From Proteles cristata cristata (Eukaryota; Chordata; Mammalia; Carnivora; Hyaenidae), in NCBI GenBank assembly GCA_017311185.1, contig JAESUZ010005101.1, positions 434,001 through 498,000 on the forward strand: a stretch of 64,000 nt of DNA, given 5' to 3'. The notes beneath the pieces were generated by a model, which was given only the letters and a program-made list of their open reading frames with translations, was not told the origin of the DNA and did no database searches. Positions within the stretch are counted from its first letter, which is position 1. Each line of letters opens with the position of its first letter. Of the stretch, positions 47,813-59,189 are shown in pieces. A program made the translations under genes and the position numbers.

Positions 47813-48339
47813 GAACACATTTCCCTAGTTGCACAAAGTTCTTTTGGATACGCCGAATGATAGAATGGGCAGTCATTCTTGGTATTGGCTCTTCTTACAG
47901 GTGCTCTTGTGTTTGCCATAAATATTCACCCTTTAAGATGAAATCCACTTCGAAAAGGAGAGCGCTTGCTCAGCTTATCATCCACTCTTTCTCCCCCTCA
48001 AGTACCTATGCAATTGCCTGCAGTAACATTGTGAATGTTTCTCAAGTTTCCACGTGAGCTTCTGTATCAGGGTCCCCTGTGATCTCATTCAGGAAAATAT
48101 TGTGTGGTCTCCAGTACCCTCAGGCTTAAAAAACTGGGGAAGGTGCTTAGGGTGGAAAGACAGGAAAGATCAGGTATGATTTCAACATCATTCCCTTGTG
48201 GGATTGAAAAAGGCTCATTAAGACCACTTACTGCTTTCCACTAAAAAAAAATAAAACAAAAGTATAGGTTCCGTACTGTGATGATTTAATGTGGTTTTTT
48301 TTTTTTTTGGTCTTTATTCAAAATCCCAAAATAACTGAG
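47813..48339. other. no recognised feature; T-run at 48295-48309
   Basis: About 530 bp of unrecognised sequence. Confidence 0.35.
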
Positions 48340-48547
48340 GCAGTATAGCATCAAGTTAAAACACTTTGACTCAGAAATCTGACAAACTGGGTTTGAAATC
48401 CCAGCTCTGATACTTGTTACCTGTGGGGCCTTGTACGATTGACTTGCTTTCCCTAAGCATTAGGGAAGTAACACTTTCCTCATGAGGTTTTGTGAGGATT
48501 CACTGAGTGAAATGCCATTGGAAATGTTATAAATGCTAGCTGTTATT
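48340..48547 (+). mobile_element. MIR, interrupted near its 3' end by a SINE
   Basis: 'gcagtatagcatcaagttaa', 'ctgggtttgaaatcccagct', 'tgtggggccttgtacgattg' and 'gttttgtgaggattcactga' follow the entire sense MIR. It picks up again after the SINE at 48781-48800 with 'tagctattattgttatc'. Confidence 0.72.
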
Positions 48548-48780
48548 TTTTTTAAGTTTATTGATTTGTTTTGAGAGTGAGAGAGAGAGAGCAAGAGAGC
48601 AAGTGAGCAGGGCAGAAGGATAGAGAGGGAGAGAAGAAGAAGGGAGAGAGAATCCCAAGTAGGCTCCACAGTGTCAGCACAGAGCCCGATGTGAGATTTG
48701 ATCTCATGAACCAGGAGATCATGATCTGAGCCAAAATCAGGAGTTGGACGCTTAACCAACTGAGCGAATCAGGCACCCAT
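48548..48780 (-). mobile_element. CAN-SINE inserted in a MIR
   Basis: Flanks 'atgctagctgttatt' (48533-48547) and 'atactagctattatt' (48781-48795) match at 13 of 15 bases. Head ends 'gcgaatcaggcaccc'. The B box is decayed. Confidence 0.92.
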
Positions 48781-48800
48781 ATACTAGCTATTATTGTTAT

Positions 48801-49734
48801 CAGCAAAAAATTAGATACAAAGGAAAAAGAATCAAGATAATAATAGACTTCTATTTGCATCCCATTTTGGAAAAGACCAAAGCAGATAACGCATTCAGAA
48901 AATTCCCTCGATCAGAAAGATTTGTGGAATTGCAAGAGATCCATTTGGCAAACACTCATATTTGGAGGGGGGGGATATTAATGTATTTCCATTAGCGGAA
49001 GACTCAGATTATCAGACAAACATTGCATTCTCCTCTTGGCCTATTCCTCCAAACAAATAATATGTCAACTTAAAGTTACCATTCAGTGGAAAACAAAAGA
49101 AAAAGATTGTGTTGGAAGTAGGTTGGCCAGGAGGAAAAGGGCTGGAGAACTCTGAGTACTCAGATTTTTTTAAGAAAATAAAGTCTTAGGGAATATCTCC
49201 TCTGTCTTCTCCATCCAAATGTCTTATCCTTTCAAAGAGAATAGAACCCTTTGAATAAAATCACTGTCTCCTTTTTCCAAAGAGGTAAACAGTGGATGCA
49301 AATGTTCTTGCTCTCAAGCACCTCTGAGGCCTAACTCTGTCCTTCTCGGGTCAGCAAGCTGTGAAAAATCATTGTACTATCCAATCATCTCACTGAACAA
49401 AGGCATTTCCTGCTGAGCAGGTCATGTGAGGCCTATCTAAAAATGATAGTTTGGCCAATGGCCATAATGTCATGAGGAAAAAGATTTGGGCAGAGGCTCA
49501 GAAGTGGCATTGGGTAGATTTCCCTTCTTTACTGGGCCCAGTTTATTATTAGGGAATAATGCTCAAAATCAGCAGCTAAATTAAATAGGAAGATTACAAA
49601 AGAGGATATGGCCTATGATCATATTCTGGTAAAAGAACAGAAAGTGTCAATTTGAGTTCTTTGTTCATAGCCATAGAAATTCACACTGGCTGACAAGAAA
49701 AAGAATTTATTGGAATGATGGGGAAGTTCATGAT
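48801..49734. other. no recognised feature
   Basis: About 930 bp with no gene or repeat that I can name. Confidence 0.35.
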
Positions 49735-50110
49735 GTATCAGTTAGCCACTGCTGCATAACAAACCATCTGAAATACAGTGGCTTAAAAAAATCAGTTTAT
49801 TCAGCTTAGTCATGTAGGTTGCTCTTCCTCATATACCCCTGGGAAGTGAGGCCCTGGACCCTCCTCCAAATGTTTTTTCACCCTCACCCCCCACCCCCAG
49901 TGATCTAGGCCCTTGTTCTTAGTGGAGTCAGGGTCCTAGGGACAGTGAAAGAGCACACAGGGCCTCTGAAAGCCTAAGCTCCAAGCTGGACCACGTTGGC
50001 CTGCCCTGTACTCTGGCCAAAATCAGTCACAAGGCATCCGAGACCCAAGGAGTGCAGAACTAGACTCTCGCTCTTCATAGGATTCCACCCCTGGAATTGG
50101 CATGAATATG
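49735..50110 (+). mobile_element. ancient LTR-like repeat (family A, copy 2)
   Basis: 'gttagccactgctgcataac' and 'aaaccatctgaaatacagtg' then 'gcttaaaaaaatcag' match the start of 12090-12640. 'ggccaaaatcagtcacaagg' near its right is the usual later block of this family. Confidence 0.5.
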
Positions 50111-52754
50111 GAGCCTACCCATTGGGACCATCAAAGCAATCAATTTACTATAAAATTGAAAGGAAAGCTGAAGGATTAATTCTCAGAAGGCCCAGGACCC
50201 AGTGATGCACTAGGTTTCTGCGTGATAAGAATTAATGGGTGGTCTCCTCACTGCTTTCCTCTCGGGAGGAAGGACGTCCAGCATTTTCAGTCTGTGAGGC
50301 TCACTTAGTGGGAGACAGAAATATCGCCTTGATCATCTACCTACTGCCTTGTACCAGACGCTGCGACACCCAGATTGGCAGTGCCACTCGAAATGGTATT
50401 CTATGGGTTGAGGAGCCATCTATGGAACAAAATGTGGGTGTGGCTCCCTGAAGAAGGCAGAATGAATGCTGGGCCACTCATACCAATGTGCTCTCCCTCT
50501 CCATGCACCAAAATGGTAACAGTAGTGTGTGCATTGGATTCATGGAAAAGAGTTTTCCTTGTGTTTGCATGAATTTCTGAAATTTCTCCAAGGAACATGT
50601 GTTAGTTACATAATATTTTTCAGATTATAGAAAAAACGTTATAGAGACACATAAACTTGTAGCAAGATGGATGCAGTGGGAAGGTATTTGGACCTCAGGT
50701 AGTTCTGTCTCAGCCCTCCTCCTCCTCCTCTTCCTCCTCATTGGCTCCCTCCTCCCCCTTCCCCTCCCCCTCTCCCACCTCCTCTCCTACCCCATCTCTC
50801 TATTATCTCTACCCCTACACACATGTGTACACACAGCCCTTCCATCTCACTCCACATGGGAACCTGCTTAGAGTCTCTGTCTTCTCATCTGTAACATGAC
50901 AGGAGAGGGGATGGTCTCCAAAATCATTTCCATTTGTGACTAATGGATACACACATAATTCTAATGTATCAGACAAATTCTTTCCTATTCTGTTTGGCAC
51001 TTTTTCTGTTGTTTCAATCAGTATACCGTATGTAGGTTCTAAAATCTCAAACCTGTCCTAAAAGCGCAGTGCGGGAGAAGACTTTTTCTGGCTTCCCCAT
51101 CTTCGGTCCCTGTCACCAGATGCCGATGTGACAGTCCACTGAAGACCATAGAGCTCTAACAGATGCTACTCCATCCCTGGGGAATTTCAAGACTCAGGCC
51201 TCACAGATCAGAAATCAGTCCCTCGGAGAAATACTTCTCTTTGCCCTCTGCGACATCCAGACACTAACGGGGCAAGGTGGGTGAAGGGGCACAGGAGAAG
51301 CGTGTGTTGGAGCATAAGCATGCTCTGTGTATGCTTATAGGGGCCACTGACAAGTGGCTTTGACCTTGTGGGTTGGGAGCAGGGTGGCGAAAATACCAAA
51401 ACCAAAACAAAACCATAGCATTCAGTTAAATTTAGTTTCAGATAAGCAGGAAATAATGTGTGGGTGTAAGTCTGTCTCCTATATTGCAGATATTACCAGT
51501 TTGAATGGCAGAGACTTATACTAAAAAATGTGTTCATTTGTACCTGAAATGCAAACATTCTTTGCTAAATCTGGCAACCCTAGTTAGCACAGATGTCTAA
51601 TGTTATTTGTTCGTCTACACTGCCCAGCCTCAGGCACCCAGAGAATATATGACCTGACCCAGACTTTGGCCAAAGACAGACCTAAACCTCCTGACTGTTT
51701 TGAAGCATCTGAAAGAAATCAGGAGGGGAAATATTTTATGGGAGGATATTCCTCATTTCCTTGTGGTCATGACAGTCTGGAATAGGAATTAGAGTCTGGT
51801 TCTAAATTCAGAGCAAAAGTAGTGTTCCTTTCCGCCTTCTTTTTATTTTCCTCCATAAAAGTGCCTAATATATATGTATATATTTAAAAGAAGAAAACAA
51901 GCAAAATCCATAACCAGTCACAGACAGTAAGTAGTACCTGGGAGGCCAAGTGAGAGATCTCCTTGGTACCTAAAGGAAAAAAAAAGGTTCAAGGTCGCCT
52001 CTTCAACTCTAAGATTTGAATTAATGAAATTGATTCATAATATCCTTGAAACTTCCCAGAAGGGCCAGATGACTAGGAAAATTTGTAAAATTAGCTCATG
52101 CCCAAAAGGAAGGTAGGGAAAGAAGGGGGTGGGGGCCGGGGGAGTGTCCAGCTGAGTGGAGGAAAAAACAAGAGAATGAGGAGAGAGAGCTCAGACTGAG
52201 AGCTAAGACCTGGTTTAATATAATTTTTATGTTGTTGATAATGTTCAGCATAGTGAGAATTCTGGCTCCTTGAAATGCCTAGTCTGCCTCGGGCATACAC
52301 ATTGGTGATATGTCACAGGAGAAAATGAGAAAGAAGTGTACTCCAATTGCGTGCCCCAGATCAACCCACTGAGGCTTCCTGTGAATGAAGAAATGTCAGT
52401 AACGAGGCGTAACTTGCTTCCTCCTCTGACATTGTGCCTTTGAGCAGGATTCCGCGTAGCAACCATTTAACTGCTCATGTCCTCCTGGCGCTGATGAGGT
52501 TGGTCTATTTTAGCCTTTATTGACATGGAGGAAATGGCACCCAGGCAGGTGTCCAGAGCACTAATCTATGAAAGGACAATTTCCTCTGTGTTTGCGACGG
52601 GTGGGATGCTTCAGCTGGTAAAACTCTATACTTTGGTTATGTTTCCTAAACAGAGCCCAGATGGATTCTCAAATGTCCCAAGCAGATCTACTCGGACACA
52701 TCTTATTTATGTTTTTCCTCTGAGCATTCCAGTGTGAAGCCAGGCAATCAAGGT
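50111..52754. other. largely unrecognised; (CTC)n/CCCCTC pyrimidine tract at 50698-50805
   Basis: About 2.6 kb, the longest stretch with no repeat that I can name. It holds a 108-bp CT-rich tract but no frame above about 83 codons and no RNA gene signal. Confidence 0.4.
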
Positions 52755-52833
52755 CAAGTTACTCTATTTACCATTTGCCAAATGCTTATGTAGCACGGGT
52801 TACGTGCCAGACACTGTTTTAAAATAATAACAA
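52755..52833 (-). mobile_element. MIR, 3' half (split)
   Basis: 'aaatgcttatgtagcacggg' then 'tacgtgccagacactgtttt' is the antisense MIR 3' side. It is cut at about 52833 by an L1 and resumes at 53822. Confidence 0.65.
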
Positions 52834-53821
52834 GTCGAAACTACAGTGAGGTATCACCTCACACCTGTCAGAATGGCTCAACTTAACAACACGGGAAACA
52901 ATGGGTGCTGGTGAGGATGCCGAGAAAAGGGAATGTTCTTGCACTGCTGGTGGGAATGCAAACTGGTGAAGCCCCTCTGGAAAACAGTGTGGAGGTGGCT
53001 CAAAAAGTTAAAAATAGGATTACCCTACGACCCAGCTAGGTTGTAGGTATTTACCCAAAGGACATAAAAATACAGATTTGAAGTGATACATGTACCCTGA
53101 CATTTATAGCAGCACCATTGATAATAGACCAATTATAGAAAAAGCCCAAAGGTCCACTGATTGATGAATGGATTAAGATGTGGAATATATACACAACAGA
53201 ATATTATTCAGCCACGAAAAAGAATGAAATCTTGTCATTTGCAACAATGTGGAAGGAGCTAGAGAGTATTGTGCTAAGAGAAATAAGCCAGTCAGAGAAA
53301 GACAAATACCATACCATGTCACTCATATGTGGAATGTAAGAAATGAAACAGATAATCAAAGGAAAAAAGAGACAGACAAACCAAGAAACATACCCTTAAT
53401 CATAGAGGACAAACTGAGGGTCATCATAGGGCAGGTGAGTGGGGGAGGGGTGAAGTAGGCGATGGAGATTAAGGAGTGCACTTGTGAAGAGCATCAGGTT
53501 TTGTATGAAAGTGTTGCATCAAGGGGCGCCTGGGTGGTTCGGTCAGTTGGGCGTCTGACTTTGGCTCCGGTCATGATCTCATAGCTCATGGGTTTGAGCC
53601 CCGCGTCGGGCTCTGTGCTGACAGCTCGGAGCCTGGAGCCTGCTTTGGAGTCTATGTCTCCCTCTTTCTCTGCTCCTCCCCAACTCACAGCCTCTGTCTC
53701 TCAAAAACGAATAAACATTAAAATAAACTTTTTTCAAACGTGTTACTCTGTAAGTTAACTGGAATTTAAATAAAAACTTGAAAGACAAGAAAACAAAACA
53801 AAACAGAAAACCCCAACAAGC
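52834..53821 (+). mobile_element. 5'-truncated carnivore L1 with a SINE in its 3' UTR
   Basis: Begins in the ORF2 C-terminal part ('actacagtgaggtatcacct', 'tgcactgctggtgggaatgc', 'gaatattattcagccacgaa') and continues through the 3' UTR ('tcaggttttgtatgaaagtg'). After the SINE it resumes at 53735 with 'gtaagttaactggaatttaa' and ends in an A-rich tail. Short 'aacaag' words at each end (about 52831 and 53815) may be the target duplication. Confidence 0.8.
53523..53734 (+). mobile_element. CAN-SINE inside the L1
   Basis: Full head ('ggggcgcctgggtggttcgg'), decayed B box 'gggtttgagccccg' and A-rich tail. L1 3' UTR sequence lies on both sides, so it inserted after the L1. Confidence 0.93.
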
Positions 53822-53965
53822 TCATTTAAATCTCCTGTTAGCTGTACGAGGTGGGAACTGTGGTCAACCTCATTTTACAGATGGGAAAACTGAGGCATAG
53901 GGGAGTTAAGAAACGTGCCAAAGTAAGTGACAGAGGCCGTGCTCTTGACTGCTTTGCTAGGTGCT
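53822..53965 (-). mobile_element. MIR, 5' half (split)
   Basis: 'ctcattttacagatgggaaa', 'actgaggcataggggagtta' and 'gccaaagtaagtgacagagg' complete the MIR that starts at 52755. Confidence 0.7.
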
Positions 53966-54716
53966 CTCATCTTTGCTATGTGCCAACGTCACACGGCCTC
54001 CGGTCTATACCATTGTTAATGCTCCCAATTCCTGGGGGAATACATTTTCCCGGGTGGCAGAGCCAAGATGGAGTACCAAGGGAAGGCCTGTTGCTAAGTG
54101 GGCTGGGAAAGAGAATCAGACGAAATCAGTTACCTCATGGAATCTAGTTCTCGTCTTCCCAGAATGAAGTTGGGGGGCTGCCATTTCAAAGGTGGGTGTG
54201 GGACCTCAGAGGGGAAAACCCACACTAGCGGCCGTCTCATTTCCTGAAATTTGGCGTCTATGGACCTGAGATGTTCACAGATGCCTTGGATAGTCCCGAA
54301 GCCAGGGAGAAATTCCTTTTCTAATGTTATGAATATTTCTCTACCATTATTATTATGATATGGGTAAGTGGGGTGACCGTATATTTTATCGCCCAATTTG
54401 CCAAGCCTTTTCAGAGCAAAGGGGACATTATTAATCATTACACAAGGACAAATGGGCATTAAACCAGCACTCAATGGGGCAAACAGAAGGTATGGTCACT
54501 CCAAAGGCAAATGAACACAGAATGAGCAGCTTCAAGCTCGGCCTCAGGCTTTATTCTGGGTAAGCCAGACTCGGATCTCGGGCAACACCTCTGCTGTTCT
54601 GGTCCTGGGTTGGCACTGGTAAGTCGGCCAGGTTTTACAAGTGTGGTCAGAGCTCGTGGTGGTATTGATGATGCCCCCTCTCCCCCCCACCCCCCCGTGG
54701 ACTTGCTTTTGTGTGT
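53966..54716. other. no recognised feature
   Basis: About 750 bp; C-rich run at 54676-54696. Frames of 82-114 codons lack domains. Confidence 0.35.
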
Positions 54717-54731
54717 CACTGATGCATCTCT

Positions 54732-54945
54732 CTCTTTTTTTTTTAATATTTTTATTTATTTCTAGGAGAGAGAGACAGTGTGAGCAGGAGAGGGTCAGAG
54801 AGACAGGGAGTCACAGACTGAAGCAGGCTCCAGGCTCCGAGCTGGCAGTCAGCACAGAGCCCGACGCGGGCTGGAACCCATGAACCGCGAGATCATGACC
54901 TAAGCGAAAGTCGGACGACCAACCGACTAAGCCACCCAGGCACCC
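54732..54945 (-). mobile_element. young CAN-SINE
   Basis: Duplication 'cactgatgcatctct' at 54717-54731 and 54946-54960, 15 bp perfect. Belongs to the 'gactgccagctcag' subfamily. The B box carries one change (complement 'gggttccagccc'). Confidence 0.96.
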
Positions 54946-55214
54946 CACTGATGCATCTCTTAATAGAGCACCTGAGCCCCTACAAAGTTAGGCCAAGTTC
55001 GTGGGAGAACGCAGAGAACCGCGGACTTCCTTATTTTTAGCAGACGACCAGCTACCATTTGAACGTCTGCATGGATTTCTCTCTGAGCCCGCTCGCTATG
55101 CTCCAGTTCAGGGGAGGGTGTCAGGATGTCAAGGTGACCTGAAACCTTGTCAACTGAATGGCAGCTGAAGGAAATGGGAACACGCAGCTTGGAGAAGAGA
55201 AGCACGAAGGCCCC

Positions 55215-55238
55215 GGGGGTGGGGGTGGGGGTGGGGGG
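55215..55238 (+). other. G-quadruplex-forming motif
   Basis: Four G runs (5, 5, 5 and 6 bases) separated by single T bases, a very strong predicted G4 sequence with one-base loops. Confidence 0.85.
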
Positions 55239-55384
55239 CCTCATGGAGCCGATTTGCTGCCGTGTGCAAGAAGGAACAGGCTCATTCTGCATTGCCCACC
55301 GTGACGGACAAAATGGAAGCTCTGGGCAATCAGATTGCAGCTCAATTTCAGTGATTTCTGTTTTCTGTCATTCTTAAAGTGTTT

Positions 55385-55681
55385 TTGAGCGACCCGTTTT
55401 AATGATAAAAATAGCACATGCTCTTCCTAAAAAAAATATTCAGACCGTGACAAAACATGTAAGGTGGAAGGTAAAAGCCTCCTCTCTCTTACTCTTCCCG
55501 CTTTTCTTGCCCACAGCCACTCCCCAGAATGCCGTACATTATGCCTTCTCTTCCCACATCCCCACCCCTGCACACCAGCCATACTGTGCACACGCGAGCG
55601 GACTCTCTGCATGTACACAGAGGCATGTTATATGTGTACATATCATACTGTTTTGTCGATTTTCATTTTATTAAAAAATAT
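55385..55681 (-). mobile_element. possible old L1M 3' region
   Basis: 'aaaaatagcacatgctcttc' at the left and 'acatatcatactgttttgtc' at the right recall blocks of an old L1 3' UTR. Weak. Confidence 0.3.
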
Positions 55682-55895
55682 GGGGCACTTGGGTGGCTCA
55701 GTTGTTTAAGTGTCTGACTTCAGCTCAGGTCACGATCTCACTGTCCGTGGGTTCGAGCCCCTCATATGGCTCTGTGTGGCCGGCTGGTTTAGAGCCTGGA
55801 GTCTCTTCGAATTCTGTGTGTGTCTGTCTGTCTCTCACCCACTTGTGCTCTATTTCTTTCTCTCTCTCAAAAATAAGTAAACATTAAAAAAATTT
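55682..55895 (+). mobile_element. CAN-SINE
   Basis: Head 'ggggcacttgggtggctcag', B box 'gggttcgagcccc', short CT body. A second SINE is attached to its tail. Confidence 0.92.
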
Positions 55896-55898
55896 TTA

Positions 55899-56107
55899 GG
55901 GGCACCTGGGTGGCTCAGTCGGTTAAGCGTCCAACTTCAGCTCAGGTCATGATCTCATGGTTCGTGGGTTCAAGCCCCGCATTGGGGTCTGTGCTGACAG
56001 CTAGCTCAGAGCTCGGAGTCTGCTTCAGATTCTATCTCTCTCTCTCTCTGACCTTCCCCTACTCACACTGTCTCTCTCTCTCAGAGATAAATAATTTAAA
56101 AAAAAAT
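55899..56107 (+). mobile_element. CAN-SINE, inserted in the tail of the preceding copy
   Basis: Same orientation as 55682-55895. The A/T-rich tail word 'aaaaaaattttta' (55886-55898) is repeated in longer form near 56098-56115, as expected for target duplication in a tail. Confidence 0.92.
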
Positions 56108-57086
56108 TTTTTTAAAGAGTTGTAAAATGAGCAGGTCTCAGAACGTGATGAAGAAGTACCGTGATAGGTAAATTCCTATTATTTCTGAATGACATTAACC
56201 AGAGAAGCCTTGCTGAAGGATATGAAATAGTCATAGAGGATGTAACTTATTGACTGTAAGTCAATTTGAGGTAACCTGTTCTGACATTTTTTTCATTAGA
56301 AATTTTTTACCAGGTGCTTCGAAAAATTGAAGTAGACATTTTGTTCTGATACTTGTTCTTAAGAGAAAGGATGTTCAAATGACCTGAGCTATTTGCAAGC
56401 GGAGGGGCCATCTGGGGGGCGGAGGATTCTTAGCCACTGCCTACGATCAAGCAGAGGTTGGCCGACCCCTCGGCGGGGACGCTGAAGAGGAGATTAAATC
56501 CACAGATGGGCAGGAGGAGAGAGTTGGCCTGGGTACCTTCCAAGATCCGTTTCAGCGCTCTGATTCCCTGACTTCCCACGCCAGCTCACTTGGCCAGTGA
56601 GAATGATCCGGGAAGAGCCCTGCGAAGAGCAGTGTCCCCAACGGCCCCCACTCCCCAGCAGGGACAGCCGGTGCACACGCCCCAGCCTGGCTCCCGGGCA
56701 CCCACGGACCCAGGAACGCCCGCCAGCAGCCATGCTCGCTGCTGTGTGGACCTCGGCAAGCTTTCCACAGAGATACCTCGATTTAAAAGAAAACAAATTC
56801 CTCCCTAAACACTGCAGGCTCTCAACTGACAGCAAATACTGTACATTCTTAAGAGCCTGACGGTGCAGGAAATTATTCCTTCACCTGTTTCCTATTTTGA
56901 CATTTCATCAAGATGGAATTTAGTGGCTGTACAAGATAATACTGTTGTATTTGACTTTAAAAGAGAGACACTGGTTGCTTTTCTGCATTCAGAATCTCCT
57001 CTATTTGTGTGTAAAGATGTACGTCTTTTCCTTTTATCTTGAAAAAAAAAAAAAAGCCCTGAAGACATTGACAAAAAAGAGTAAGT
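56108..57086. other. no gene; GC-rich patch at 56400-56780
   Basis: About 980 bp. Overlapping frames in both directions in the GC-rich patch (56494-56860) lack domain signal. Confidence 0.4.
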
Positions 57087-57104
57087 GAAACATTAAAGAC
57101 TCTT

Positions 57105-57302
57105 TTTTTTTTTTTTCTAGGAGAGAGAGAGACAGCGTGAGCAGGGGAGGGTCAGAGAGAGAGGGAGTCACAGACTGAAACAGGCTCCAGGCTCTGAGCT
57201 GGCAGTCAGCACAGAGCCCGACGGGGCTCGAACCCACGAACCGCGAGATCATGACCTGAGCGAAAGTCGGACGCTTAACCGACTAAGCCACCCGGGCGCC
57301 CC
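57105..57302 (-). mobile_element. young CAN-SINE
   Basis: Perfect 18-bp duplication 'gaaacattaaagactctt' at 57087-57104 and 57303-57320. Head CpGs and B box intact; 'gactgccagctcag' subfamily. Among the youngest-looking insertions in the window. Confidence 0.97.
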
Positions 57303-57404
57303 GAAACATTAAAGACTCTTATTTACAGTCACCAAATATTAATATTTTGCCATTCTTATTTTATCTCTTCATATACATATGTACTTATTATTATTATTGT
57401 CAGG

Positions 57405-57765
57405 AGTGACCGTCGGCTGAATGTTTTTACCCCGACCCTCAATTCCTTTGCTGGAATGCTAACCTCCATGGGATGTTATGAGGAGGTGAGGCCTCTGAGA
57501 AGAATGAGGCGATCGACACAGAGCGCTGGGGAGGAGGAGGGATGCCTTTATGAAAGAGACCCCATGTTGTTCCCCAACCCCTCCCTGGGTCTGAGTCTAA
57601 GGAGAGGTCTCAGACATGGAAAAGGGACCTCACCCAGGCATGCTGCACAATGATCTTGGATTTCCACCCTCCAGAACTACGAGACATTTCTGCTGTTTAT
57701 CGGTCACTCTGTGTGATTTTGAGATAGGAGCCTGCAAAGATGGACACAGAAAATGTCTGAGGTGA
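57405..57765 (+). mobile_element. MLT1-type LTR remnant
   Basis: 'ttgctggaatgctaacctcc', 'gttatgaggaggtgaggcct', 'gcctttatgaaagagacccc', 'cttggatttccaccctccag' and 'aactacgagacatttctgct' follow the MLT1 order. Confidence 0.6.
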
Positions 57766-57950
57766 ACTGCAGACATCCTGACCCTTCCCACATGGGCCGG
57801 TGTCTCCTAAGGACAAGGGCACAGTATAGTGATTGAAGTTAGGACACTGAATGTTGATATAATACTCTTACGGAACACGATTGTTTTCAACTTTTGCCAG
57901 GCACTCCGATATTTTCCCTTATAACCTGCTTTCTGAATCTGCGATTCCAT

Positions 57951-58165
57951 TGGGGCACCTGGGTGGCTTAGACGGTTAAGCGTCCGACTTTCGCTTAGGT
58001 CATGATCTCGCGGTTCGTGGGTTCGAGCCCGGCGTCGGGCTCTGTGCTGACTGCCAGCTCAGAGCCTGGAGCCTGTTTCAGTCTGTGACTCCCTCTCTCT
58101 GTGACCCTCCCCCGTTCACGCTGTCTCTCTCTCTCCTAGAAATAAATAAAACATTAAAAAAAAAT
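57951..58165 (+). mobile_element. young CAN-SINE
   Basis: Duplication 'tgaatctgcgattccat' (57934-57950) and 'tgaatctgcaattccat' (58166-58182), 16 of 17. B box intact; 'gactgccagctcag' subfamily. Confidence 0.96.
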
Positions 58166-58251
58166 TGAATCTGCAATTCCATATGGATACTTCACTCTCA
58201 TGTTTCTTTAGTCTCTTTTATTCCAGAAAAGCTCCTTGACCTTTGTCTTTA

Positions 58252-58471
58252 AAAAAAATTTTTTTTTATGTTTTATTTATTTTTGAGAGAGAGAGATAGA
58301 GACAGCATGAGCAGGGGAGGGTCAGAGAGAGAGGGAGACACAGAATCCGAAGCAGGTTCCAGGCTCTGAGCTGTCAGCACAGAACCCAATGTGGGGCTCA
58401 AGCCCACGAGTCGTCAGATCATGACCTGAGCCGAAGTCAGACGCTTAACCGACTGAGCCACCCAGGCACCC
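58252..58471 (-). mobile_element. CAN-SINE
   Basis: Duplication 'cctttgtcttta' at 58240-58251 and 58472-58483. Lies 86 bp from the plus-strand SINE at 57951-58165, tail toward tail. Confidence 0.95.
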
Positions 58472-58483
58472 CCTTTGTCTTTA

Positions 58484-59189
58484 TTATAGTGATATCCTTG
58501 AAGGGTACAGGCCTGTGGTTTTCTAGCACACCCTTTGGGTTGGGTTTGTGTGGCGTGTCCCCTGAATGAGCTTAAATTATGCACGTGGTATGTCTTTCTC
58601 AGGACATCAGGGTAAGAGGCACTTGCTTTCAGTCTGTCCATTTTTAACAGTCAGTCATGGGGTCAAAGTGGTATGCAGGTGAGTTCTCCACTTCAGAGGA
58701 ATCTTTCCCTTTTTATAATAAATAATCGATGAATAGACATTTGGTGGTGTTACCAAATTTCTTCACTCTTAAGGCAACTTCTTTTCCCTTTGTCATAACA
58801 AATCTAGAGAGAGGTACTTTTAGACTGTGTAGATAATTGGTTTACAAACACACTGGCTTTGACATCCATTGATGGCCCTTGCCTGAATCCATTACAGTAT
58901 TGCTATGGTGGGGAGATGCTTTTGGAAAAGGAATATTGTCATACTGAGGTTTTCTCTTTGCACTTCTGCACTATTCCTACCTTAAGACCAAAAAGGATAC
59001 TTAAGGCAAATTATTTGGGCTAATAGGACTTCAGGTCCCTGACAGCACCCTCTCCTAACCATTCCATGGTATGATCTATATGCAGAGGATGAGGCAGCCA
59101 CACACAATAGAAAGGGCCTCGGATCGAGAGTCAGATGAGCAGACAGCCTGGCATTCCCGACCTGGAGATTCCACATGGTGTACACAAAC
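58484..59189. other. no recognised feature
   Basis: About 700 bp. Confidence 0.35.
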
